Below are positions 1-5,659 of a stretch of 6,280 nucleotides of DNA, one piece after another (the first letter of the stretch is position 1; every line of letters begins with the position of its first letter). This DNA comes from Asaia bogorensis (GTDB lineage Bacteria; Pseudomonadota; Alphaproteobacteria; Acetobacterales; Acetobacteraceae), in assembly GCA_945871455.1 (NCBI GenBank), contig CAMBXJ010000269.1, forward strand, positions 1 through 6,280, read 5' to 3'. The notes under the pieces are model-generated. The model was not told the origin of the DNA and ran no database searches. It saw only the letters and a program-made list of their open reading frames with translations. Made by a program: the position numbers and the translations under genes.

Positions 1-70
1 CCGACCGTCGGTCGGTCTGCAACGCGGCGTAGACCAGGATATTCGTGTCGAGAAACGCCGGTCCGCTCAT
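1..70 (-). CDS. vapC: PIN-domain ribonuclease toxin, VapC type (N-terminal fragment, cut by window edge)
   Basis: Only the first 23 codons are in the window. The ATG at 70 overlaps the TGA of the upstream antitoxin by four bases (ATGA), the usual arrangement for translationally coupled toxin-antitoxin pairs. The peptide begins MSGPAFLDTNILVYAALQTD; the FLDTNILVYA stretch is the hallmark first beta-strand of PIN domains, and Asp8 would be the first of the acidic residues that bind the metal ion. Known family role: VapC toxins are Mg/Mn-dependent endoribonucleases that cleave tRNA or rRNA and are held inactive by the cognate antitoxin. The target RNA cannot be judged. The remaining part, normally about 110 further residues with the other acidic residues, lies beyond the left edge, so intactness is unknown. 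Confidence 0.85.
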   Translation of the reverse strand, partial: MSGPAFLDTNILVYAALQTDRRS

Positions 71-303
71 CGACCGCGCTCATTCGCCTCCTCGCGGGAG
101 AATTTGAAATCGGCGGGCAAGGTCCAGCCCAGATCGCGCAACGCATCGAGTGCCGCGTCCTTGCGACCGTCGCGGGAGACGCGGAAGGTGCGAGATTCGG
201 TGGCTTCGATGGCGATATCGTCGCCTTCCTTCAGGTGCAAGGCTTCGACCACCGCGCTGGGCAGTCGCACTGCCAGGCTGTTGCCCCATCGGCCGATCTG
301 CAT
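67..303 (-). CDS. vapB: AbrB/MazE-family antitoxin of a VapBC pair
   Basis: This 78-residue protein is typical in length for small AbrB-type antitoxins. Residues 1-33 match the SpoVT/AbrB swapped-hairpin DNA-binding fold: IGRWGNSLAVRLPSAVVEAL, then LKEGDDIAIE. The acidic and charged C-terminal half (about residues 45-78, with GWTLPADFKFSREE) would be the segment that wraps around and blocks the toxin. The ATG at 303 is preceded by AAGGA at 312-316 with 8 bases of spacing. The stop codon overlaps the start of the PIN toxin, so the two form one operon. In this family the antitoxin, alone or with toxin, binds inverted repeats in its own promoter, and one such repeat is present just upstream (318-342). 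MazE-like fold with a PIN partner is why I call it VapB rather than MazE. Confidence 0.88.
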   Translation of the reverse strand: MQIGRWGNSLAVRLPSAVVEALHLKEGDDIAIEATESRTFRVSRDGRKDAALDALRDLGWTLPADFKFSREEANERGR

Positions 304-317
304 GTTACGTGTCCTTT

Positions 318-342
318 TGATACACTGAGCAAGCGTATATCA
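318..342 (-). promoter_or_regulatory. Imperfect inverted repeat, candidate antitoxin operator
   Basis: On the minus strand TGATATACGC and CAGTGTATCA are separated by 5 bases; 7 of 10 positions pair, with the outer TGATA/TATCA arms perfect. The repeat is AT-rich in a GC-rich neighbourhood. It starts inside the proposed -10 element and ends 2 bases before the ribosome binding site, where a bound AbrB-type antitoxin would block transcription. Autoregulation is known for this family; binding here is inference. Confidence 0.4.
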
Positions 343-363
343 TATGCGTCCCGCCAACGGCAA
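334..363 (-). promoter_or_regulatory. Candidate sigma-70-type promoter for the antitoxin-toxin operon
   Basis: On the minus strand TTGCCG (358-363) and TATACG (334-339) are 18 bases apart; each keeps 4 of 6 consensus positions. The predicted transcription start would fall near 327, giving a short leader of about 24 bases before the antitoxin ATG. An alternative -10, TATGAT, is just upstream but has no good -35 partner. The assignment rests on consensus match only. Confidence 0.3.
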
Positions 364-383
364 CACCGACTTCACCCCGGACG

Positions 384-1187
384 CTACCAGCCCAGCCAGT
401 CAATCACCCCCTGGCCCATCACCAGTTCCAGATCGCGGCCCTTCAGCCACGGCAGATCCTCGGTGAACATCGTCACGCATTGCCGGTAGCTGCACGGCAT
501 CCGCGTGATATCGGTGCCCCAGAAGAACCGGTTCGGCCCATACGCATCGAAAATCCGCTGCAATCCGTCATGCAATTCGGTGAAGGGATAGGGGCCGGAG
601 GCATAGCCAGGTGCGCCCGTCGCCTTCACCGCGATATTGGGAAACCGAGCCAGGGGCAGCAACTGTTCCAGGGTGGCAAACGCGTCCTGGCCTTTCGCCG
701 ATCGCACCAGCCCCAGGTGGTCGATCAGCAGGCGCAACCCGGGATGCCGTTCGGCGATCTGGCCGAACAGCGGCAGAAAGTGCCACGCCATGGTGGCAAC
801 CGGCGTGCCGGCTTTTTCGGCGGCCGGCCACAGCCAGTCCATGGTGCCGTCCTCGTGCCAGGTTTCTTGCCCGGGACGAGTCAACGACCAGCGCAGGCCC
901 ACCATGCCGGCCCGCTGCTTCCAGGTCTCGATCCGCCTCCGCTGCGACGGATCATCCAGCGGAAACCATCCCAGCGAGCAGAATTTCGACGGATATTTCG
1001 TTGCCGCCTCCACCGCCATCTCATTCGATCCCGGATCCCAGCTTGGCGGATGCAACACGGCCCCGTCGACACCGGCCGCGTCCATCTCCCGGATCAGTTC
1101 TTCAGCGGAATAGAGAGAAGTCTGGCGGTGATGGTCGCTGGGCCTGCCGCTGCCCCAGATATGCACCTGGGCGTCGATGATCAGCAT
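384..1187 (-). CDS. Amidohydrolase family 2 protein (TIM-barrel metal-dependent hydrolase)
   Basis: This 267-residue protein has the size and motif order of the amidohydrolase-2 group (COG3618-like), whose members hydrolyse lactones, amides or decarboxylate aromatic acids in the cytoplasm. Seen in the sequence: DAQVHIW at residues 5-11, where the usual HxH metal pair is QVH; LHPPSWDP at 45-52; LRWSL at 98-102; LLIDHLGL at 153-160 with His157; VKATG at 187-191, whose Lys188 aligns with the lysine of the VKLSG motif; and FFWGTD at 221-226, whose Asp226 is the expected catalytic or metal-binding aspartate. No signal peptide is visible. The ATG at 1187 follows an AGGGG-type ribosome binding site with about 8 bases of spacing. 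It starts 56 bases after the SBP1 stop, on the same strand, so co-transcription with SBP1 is likely. The substrate cannot be assigned; a role in breaking down a compound taken up through the SBPs is inference. Confidence 0.85.
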   Translation of the reverse strand: MLIIDAQVHIWGSGRPSDHHRQTSLYSAEELIREMDAAGVDGAVLHPPSWDPGSNEMAVEAATKYPSKFCSLGWFPLDDPSQRRRIETWKQRAGMVGLRWSLTRPGQETWHEDGTMDWLWPAAEKAGTPVATMAWHFLPLFGQIAERHPGLRLLIDHLGLVRSAKGQDAFATLEQLLPLARFPNIAVKATGAPGYASGPYPFTELHDGLQRIFDAYGPNRFFWGTDITRMPCSYRQCVTMFTEDLPWLKGRDLELVMGQGVIDWLGW

Positions 1188-1212
1188 GGTGGGTTCCCCT
1201 CCCTTTCGCCGA

Positions 1213-1235
1213 GCCCTCCGGCGCGACCGGAGGGC
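1213..1235 (-). other. Intergenic RNA hairpin between SBP1 and the amidohydrolase gene
   Basis: GCCCTCCGG and CCGGAGGGC form a perfect 9-bp, GC-rich stem with a 5-base loop. It starts 9 bases after the SBP1 stop codon and ends about 25 bases before the amidohydrolase ATG. There is no T-run after it on the minus strand, so it is not a standard intrinsic terminator. Such hairpins commonly protect the 3' end of SBP mRNA and lower expression of the following gene; that role is inference. Confidence 0.55.
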
Positions 1236-1243
1236 CGTGGCGG

Positions 1244-2824
1244 TTACGTCCGGCGGATGTTCCAGAAATAGGCGCCGGTCGCCTCGATCAAGCCGGTCAG
1301 ATTCTTGCGATAGGCGGTCCGGATCTGGAACTGCCCGATCGGCACGAACGGCACATTGTCGAACGCGCGCCGCTGGAATGCGTCCGCCGCCGCGTTCTGG
1401 TCCGCCGGCGACTCAGCCAGCAGCCAATTGCGCGTCAGTTGCTCGATTTCGTCATCCTTGTACCAGCCAAACCAGCCGGTCGGGCCCAGGCCGCGGGCAA
1501 ACCATTGCTTTACCGGATCGTCGACCACGATGGACGGCGCCCAGGTGTGCAGGATGTTCCAGCCGCCCTTCTCCGATGGCTCCTTGCTTGCTCGGCGCTG
1601 GGTCACGGTGCCCCAGTCGGTCTGCACGATCTCCACGTTCATGCCCATCTGCTTCAGCAGATCGTAGGTGACATCGCCCATCGGCCCGATGGTGACGAAA
1701 TCGGTGGGGTTGATGATCACCACCTTCTCGCCCTTGTAGCCGGCGGCCTTCAACGCGGCCTTGGCCTTTTCGATGCTGGCAGGCATCTGTTCCGCCCCGA
1801 TCTCCCGCCCGTACGCCGTCCCACACGGCAGCACGGCTCGGCAGACGCGAAAAGCGGACGGATCGTTGCCGGTGATGGCGGCCATGTAGTCGGCTTGGTT
1901 CACCCCCATCATGACCGCGCGCCGGATCGCCACGTTGTCGAACGGCGGATGCAGATGGTTGAAGCGCAACACGCCGTTGAACCCGGTGGGGTTGGCGCTG
2001 CCGATCGCGATATTGGGGTCCTTGCGCAGCAACGGCACCAGATCAGCTTGCACCTGTTCGTACCAGTCGATCTCGCCGGCCTGCAACGCCGCGGATGCGG
2101 TCGCCGAGTCTGGAATGACCTTCCACTCGATCCGGTCGAAATGCATCACCTTGCCGCCGGCGGTCCATTCCGCCGGCTCCTGGCGCGGCACGTAGTCGGC
2201 GTTGCGCTCGTAGACGACGGATGACCCGGGGACGAACTCCCCCTTCACGAATTTCAGCGGGCCGGAGCCGATGGTTTCCGTGACCTGCCTGAACGGATCC
2301 GTCTTGGCGATGTGTTCCGGCATGATGAACGGGACAGAGGCGCCGCCCTTGCCGATCGCCTCGATGAAGATCGGCAGTTTCTGGGTCATCGTGATCTTGA
2401 TGGTGCGATCGTCCTGCACGCCCCAGTCTTCGACGAACTTGGCGACGGTCTGGCCGATGGTTTCCCGCGCGGCCCAGCGTTTCAGGCTGGGGGCGGCGTC
2501 CTGCGCGCGGACGGGTTCGCCGTTATGGAACTTCAGGCCTTCCCTCAGCTTGATCAGATAGGTGCGGCCGTCGTCCGAGACGGTGTAACCCTCCGCCATT
2601 TGCGGCTTGAGTTCCCGTTTGTTGTTGGCGCCAAACAGCGTGTCGTAGATCGCCCATCCGTGATTGATGGTGACCAGGGCGGTGGTGAAGATCGGGTCCA
2701 GCAGGGTCAGGTTGGCCTGCGGCACGAAGCGCAGGGTGCGGGTGCGAGCCGGCTGGGCGATGGCGAAAGACCGTGGCATCGCGGCGGCCGCCGCGGCGGT
2801 GGTCAGGAGGGTTCGGCGTTTCAT
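1244..2824 (-). CDS. ABC transporter substrate-binding protein, family 5 (DppA/OppA type), SBP1
   Basis: A periplasmic solute receptor of 526 residues, within the 500-550 usual for SBP family 5, which binds peptides, opines, sugars or other organic solutes and hands them to an ABC permease. The start chosen is the ATG at 2824, with GGGAG 5 bases upstream, and it aligns with the start of the paralogue SBP2; an in-frame ATG at 2836 would add only MGAF. The N-terminus MKRRTLLTTAAAAAAMP has a twin-arginine motif and an Ala-rich core, then FAIA-QPA (cleavage likely near residue 23), so Tat export is likely. Family signatures are YDTLF (60-64), the QMAEGYTVSDDGRTY block (75-89), LKFHNGEPV (97-105) and GSGPLKF (186-192). 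Cys328 and Cys334, the only cysteines, are conserved in SBP2. No permease or ATPase gene is nearby. The ligand is unknown. The amidohydrolase gene follows on the same strand. Confidence 0.9.
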   Translation of the reverse strand: MKRRTLLTTAAAAAAMPRSFAIAQPARTRTLRFVPQANLTLLDPIFTTALVTINHGWAIYDTLFGANNKRELKPQMAEGYTVSDDGRTYLIKLREGLKFHNGEPVRAQDAAPSLKRWAARETIGQTVAKFVEDWGVQDDRTIKITMTQKLPIFIEAIGKGGASVPFIMPEHIAKTDPFRQVTETIGSGPLKFVKGEFVPGSSVVYERNADYVPRQEPAEWTAGGKVMHFDRIEWKVIPDSATASAALQAGEIDWYEQVQADLVPLLRKDPNIAIGSANPTGFNGVLRFNHLHPPFDNVAIRRAVMMGVNQADYMAAITGNDPSAFRVCRAVLPCGTAYGREIGAEQMPASIEKAKAALKAAGYKGEKVVIINPTDFVTIGPMGDVTYDLLKQMGMNVEIVQTDWGTVTQRRASKEPSEKGGWNILHTWAPSIVVDDPVKQWFARGLGPTGWFGWYKDDEIEQLTRNWLLAESPADQNAAADAFQRRAFDNVPFVPIGQFQIRTAYRKNLTGLIEATGAYFWNIRRT

Positions 2825-3050
2825 GAAGGCTCCCATTTTTTTCTGACGGGAGCATGGACCATCCGGTTTCGCTCGCCAATCCGTCTGTGCCGGAAGACGG
2901 GTGCAATGTCTGAAGGTCAGGGACGATCATGGGGGCTCGGCAAGTTTCCCGCCACGCTGGTCACGAACGCCCTCTCATGCTTGTCTGCGGCGGCCAAAAA
3001 AGCCAACGCCGGCGGACCATCGTCACGGGCGGCTCGGAGACCAGAGGCTC
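2825..3050. other. Divergent intergenic region between SBP1 and the phosphoesterase
   Basis: These 226 bases should hold the promoters for both divergent genes. I find no convincing -35/-10 pair in either direction; weak TTGCAC- and TTGTCT-like hexamers lack good partners. A 6-bp inverted repeat, CCGTCT and AGACGG with an 8-base loop (2881-2900), would lie in the SBP1 leader. The plus-strand frame of the phosphoesterase is open back to 2901, but that stretch (for example RTPSHACLRRPKKPTP) has no family resemblance and is not taken as coding. Confidence 0.4.
2830..2834 (-). promoter_or_regulatory. Ribosome binding site that decides the SBP1 start
   Basis: GGGAG lies 5 bases before the ATG at 2824. 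Its first G is the G of the alternative upstream ATG (2834-2836), so the two starts are mutually exclusive in layout: the upstream ATG has only an A-run and CCCGTCAG before it and no clear Shine-Dalgarno sequence. The downstream ATG also places KRR at the signal peptide N-terminus, as in SBP2. Confidence 0.6.
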
Positions 3051-3818
3051 ATGACGATCGTATTCATCGGCGATATCCACCAACAATGGGACAAGGTGGA
3101 ACGCGGACTGGCCGGCCTGGCGACCACGCCACGCGCGGCCATCCTGTTGGGCGATATTCAGTGTGAGCGCCCGCTGGACGACCTGGCGGCGCCGCTGTTG
3201 GATCGGGGCATCGCGGTGCACTGGATCTTCGGCAATCACGACAACGATGGTGGGCCGGAAATGTGGGCCAATCTGGTCGATCCGACGCTAAACCCACGCA
3301 CCGCCCCCGGCGCGTTGCATGCGCGGGTCACCGAAATCGAGGGCGTCCGCATTGCCGGTCTCGGTGGCACGTTTCGGCCTCGGGTATGGGACCCGCCGGG
3401 GCCGGCCAGGCTGCGCCACCGAGCACATCTGCCGGACGATGTCGCCGAACTTGGCAAAGGATGGCGGGCCGAACATATCCAGGCGCTGACGCATTCCCTC
3501 GCGACCATGGCGATCTGGCCGGAGGACTACGATCATCTGGCGAACCAGCAGGCGGACATCCTGGTGACGCATGAGGCTCCGGCCAGTCATCCGGCCGGCA
3601 ACGCGGCTCTGGACGAACTCGCGCGCAGCATGGGTGCGAAACTGATCGTGCACGGGCATCACCACATTGGATATCGCGCGGTCTCGCCCGATGGACTGGG
3701 GGTGATGGGTGTGGGGTCCGCCTGGGGCGCGGCCATCGGTGGCGATGTGATGTGGCAGGGCGACAAGGATCGCCACCTGAAGGAATTGCCGTCGGGTTGG
3801 GTGTTGGTGGAAGACTGA
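3051..3818 (+). CDS. Calcineurin-like metallophosphoesterase
   Basis: A 255-residue cytoplasmic protein with the full set of dimetal phosphoesterase motifs in order: GDIH (7-10), GDIQ (34-37), GNHD (61-64), VTHEAP (172-177, His174) and GHHH (202-205). These supply the Asp, His and Asn residues that hold two metal ions and hydrolyse phosphomonoester or phosphodiester bonds. The start ATG at 3051 puts the first motif at residue 7, as usual for the family, and has GGAG at 3036-3039 (11 bases away) or AGAGG at 3043-3047 (3 bases away). It is the only plus-strand gene, divergent from SBP1 and converging on the SBP2 end with a 69-base gap. The family spans Ser/Thr phosphatases, cyclic nucleotide phosphodiesterases, Ap4A hydrolases and nucleases; the sequence does not show which. 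No signal peptide or extra domain is visible. A functional link to the SBPs is not evident. Confidence 0.88.
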   Translation: MTIVFIGDIHQQWDKVERGLAGLATTPRAAILLGDIQCERPLDDLAAPLLDRGIAVHWIFGNHDNDGGPEMWANLVDPTLNPRTAPGALHARVTEIEGVRIAGLGGTFRPRVWDPPGPARLRHRAHLPDDVAELGKGWRAEHIQALTHSLATMAIWPEDYDHLANQQADILVTHEAPASHPAGNAALDELARSMGAKLIVHGHHHIGYRAVSPDGLGVMGVGSAWGAAIGGDVMWQGDKDRHLKELPSGWVLVED

Positions 3819-3852
3819 CGATCGGTCCGGGCGATCCGGCCGAGCGATCCAC

Positions 3853-3873
3853 CCGGGCGCCCCAGACGCCCGG
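3853..3873. terminator. GC-rich hairpin between convergent genes, candidate bidirectional terminator
   Basis: CCGGGCG and CGCCCGG form a perfect 7-bp stem with a 7-base loop. It sits 34 bases after the phosphoesterase stop and 14 bases after the SBP2 stop (3888), where both transcripts should end. There is no T-run on either side, so termination may be weak or depend on Rho; the role is inferred from position. Confidence 0.4.
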
Positions 3874-3887
3874 ATGGCACATCGCGG

Positions 3888-5489
3888 TCAGACCCGACGC
3901 ACGTTCCACATATAGGCGGCGCCTCCCTCGACGACGCCGGTCAGGTATTTCCGGTAGGCGGTACGGATCTGGAACTGTCCGCACAGCACGAACGGGATGG
4001 TCTCAAACGCCCGCGCATGGACCTCACCGGCGATCCTTGTCTGTTCGGCGGCGGTTGTGGCGACGGTCCATTCGCGGGTCAGGGTTTCCATCTTCTCATC
4101 GGCGAACCAGCCGGCCCAGCCCGTCATGCCCAGGCCGCGCATGGCGAAATGCTCGACCGGCGTGCTGATGATCAGGGACGGCGACCAGGTGTGGAAGATC
4201 GACCAGCCGCCTTTTTCGACCGGTTCCTTGATGGCGCGCTTGGTGGTCAGGGTTGCCCAGTCGACGGCGATCAGTTCCACGTTCATGCCCAGCTTCTTCA
4301 GCAGGTCATAGGTCACGTCGCCCATCGGTCCGATTGTGGGGACATCTGCCGGGCTGATGATGACCACTTTCTCGTTCTTGTAGCCGGCGGCCTTCAGCGC
4401 GGCCTTGGCCTTCTCCAGGTCGCCGGTCATCACACTGGCGCCGATTTCCTGGCCGTAGGGCGTGCCGCAGGGGAACATCGCCTTGCACAGACGCAGCGCG
4501 GTCGCGTCGTTGCCGGTGATCGACTCCATGTAATCCTGCTGGTTCACCGCCATCAGCACGGCGCGCCGGATCGCCGGATTGTTGAACGGCGGATGCAGAT
4601 GGTTGAACCGCATGATGCCATTGAACCCGCCCGGGTTCGCGCTGCCGATCGTGATCTCGGGGTTTTTGCGCAGCACCGGGATCAGGTCGGGCTGCACCTG
4701 CTCATACCAATCCACCTCGCCCGCGATCAGCGCCGCGGCGGCGGTGGCCGGTTCCGGGATCGTCGGCCATTCCAACCGCTCAAAATGCGCCACCTTGCCG
4801 CCAGAGGTCCAATCCGGCGCCTCTTTCCGAGGGATATAATCCGCGTTGCGGGTGTAGCTGGCGAAGGACCCGGCGGCGAACTCGCTCATGTTGAACTTGT
4901 AGGGGCCGCTGCCGGTGGGATCGGTGATCTGCTTATACGGATCGGTCTTGGCGATGTGTTCCGGCACGATGAACGGCACCGAGGCGCTGCCGCGGGTGAT
5001 CGCTTCCAGAAACACCGGCACCGGCCGGGTCAGCGTGATCTTGATGGTCTTGTCGTCCTGCACGCCCCAGGTATCGACGAACTGCCCGACGGTCTGGCCG
5101 AACGTCTCCCGCCCCGCCCAGCGCTTCAGGCTCTGCACGGCGTCCTGCGCGCGCACGGGCTCTCCGTTATGGAATTTCAGCCCGTCCCGGAGCTTGATCG
5201 TGTAGGTGCGGCCGTCGTCGGAGACGGTGTGGCCCTCGGCCATCTGCGGGCTGATTTCGCGCTTGGAGTTGAATCCGAACAGCGTGTCGTAGACCGCATA
5301 GCCGTGGTTGGTGGTAACCAGCGACGTGTTGAACACGGTATCCAGCGAGAACAAGGACGTCAGCGGCACCACGCGCAACGTCTTGGCGCGGGCGGTCTGC
5401 GCCTGCACGGCCGGCGCGGGCAAGGTTGTGGCGGCGCCAATGGGAAGCATCGTGGCGGCGGTGCTTCGCAGGAAAGTGCGGCGTTTCAT
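3888..5489 (-). CDS. ABC transporter substrate-binding protein, family 5 (DppA/OppA type), SBP2
   Basis: A periplasmic solute receptor of 533 residues, paralogous to SBP1: from SBP2 residue 38 to the end they align without gaps, with 327 of 496 positions identical by hand count. The start chosen is the ATG at 5489, preceded by GGAGGAG (5501-5507, 11 bases away); the frame stays open back to 5615, but that extension would bury the signal peptide and is rejected. MKRRTFLRSTAATMLP is a good Tat motif (RRTFLR), with probable cleavage at AVQA-QTA (residue 30). Family blocks are YDTLF (67-71), LKFHNGEPV (104-112), GSGPYKF (193-199) and FNHLHPPFNNPAIRRAV (295-311). Cys335 and Cys341 match the SBP1 pair, and Cys503 is extra. 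A 170-base gap separates it from the oxidoreductase upstream, so it probably has its own promoter. The partner permease and ATPase are not in the window, and the ligand is unknown. Confidence 0.92.
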   Translation of the reverse strand: MKRRTFLRSTAATMLPIGAATTLPAPAVQAQTARAKTLRVVPLTSLFSLDTVFNTSLVTTNHGYAVYDTLFGFNSKREISPQMAEGHTVSDDGRTYTIKLRDGLKFHNGEPVRAQDAVQSLKRWAGRETFGQTVGQFVDTWGVQDDKTIKITLTRPVPVFLEAITRGSASVPFIVPEHIAKTDPYKQITDPTGSGPYKFNMSEFAAGSFASYTRNADYIPRKEAPDWTSGGKVAHFERLEWPTIPEPATAAAALIAGEVDWYEQVQPDLIPVLRKNPEITIGSANPGGFNGIMRFNHLHPPFNNPAIRRAVLMAVNQQDYMESITGNDATALRLCKAMFPCGTPYGQEIGASVMTGDLEKAKAALKAAGYKNEKVVIISPADVPTIGPMGDVTYDLLKKLGMNVELIAVDWATLTTKRAIKEPVEKGGWSIFHTWSPSLIISTPVEHFAMRGLGMTGWAGWFADEKMETLTREWTVATTAAEQTRIAGEVHARAFETIPFVLCGQFQIRTAYRKYLTGVVEGGAAYMWNVRRV

Positions 5490-5659
5490 GGCGTGTTGGT
5501 CTCCTCCGTGATGGCCGGTCATCGCTGGCCTCTTGGTCCCCGTGTCGTTAGCGCATGATCCCGCGGGTTGGACAGGCCCCAAACCGCATCTCTTGTGCTG
5601 GAAATCGCCGCCCAAGACGATTTTCGCGCGTCATCGGGGGATGCGCCGAATTGCCGGCA
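5490..5659 (-). other. Intergenic region upstream of SBP2
   Basis: This 170-base gap separates the oxidoreductase stop from the SBP2 start. It contains an inverted repeat AAATCG/CGATTT with a 10-base loop (5602-5623) and a near-palindrome GATGGCCGGTCATC (5510-5523, 12 of 14 positions symmetric) that directly adjoins the ribosome binding site. No convincing -35/-10 pair was found. A promoter is expected here from the gap size, but I cannot place it. Confidence 0.35.
5501..5507 (-). promoter_or_regulatory. Strong Shine-Dalgarno sequence that decides the SBP2 start
   Basis: On the minus strand GGAGGAG matches the 16S rRNA 3' end well and lies 11 bases before the ATG at 5489, slightly far but acceptable. 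It rules out the longer open frame from 5615, in which it would be internal, and fixes the Tat signal peptide at the true N-terminus. Confidence 0.65.

Noticed and set aside
1..15. Short hairpin CCGACC-GTC-GGTCGG and TCGG tandem units at the left edge
   Set aside because: It lies inside the toxin coding sequence and is explained by Thr-Asp-Arg-Arg codons in GC-rich DNA.
346..384. GCGTCC/GGACGC inverted repeat after the amidohydrolase stop as a terminator
   Set aside because: The 6-bp stem has a 27-base loop and no T-run, so it is unlikely to terminate transcription and may be chance.
480..1271. Plus-strand frame of 263 codons opposite the amidohydrolase
   Set aside because: The minus-strand reading has clear amidohydrolase motifs; the plus frame is Pro/Arg-rich with no recognisable domain.
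2901..3050. In-frame N-terminal extension of the phosphoesterase by 50 residues
   Set aside because: The first catalytic motif GDIH is normally within the first 10-15 residues, as with the ATG at 3051; the extension is low-complexity basic sequence with no family match.
4017..5558. Long plus-strand open frame of 513 codons opposite SBP2, and a 261-codon frame opposite SBP1 (1439-2224)
   Set aside because: They are antisense to well-supported genes, rich in Arg, His, Gly and Ala as expected for shadow frames in GC-rich DNA, and show no family motifs.
5490..5615. In-frame N-terminal extension of SBP2 to an upstream start at 5615
   Set aside because: It would add 42 residues before the Tat signal peptide, place the strong GGAGGAG inside the gene, and has no counterpart in SBP1.
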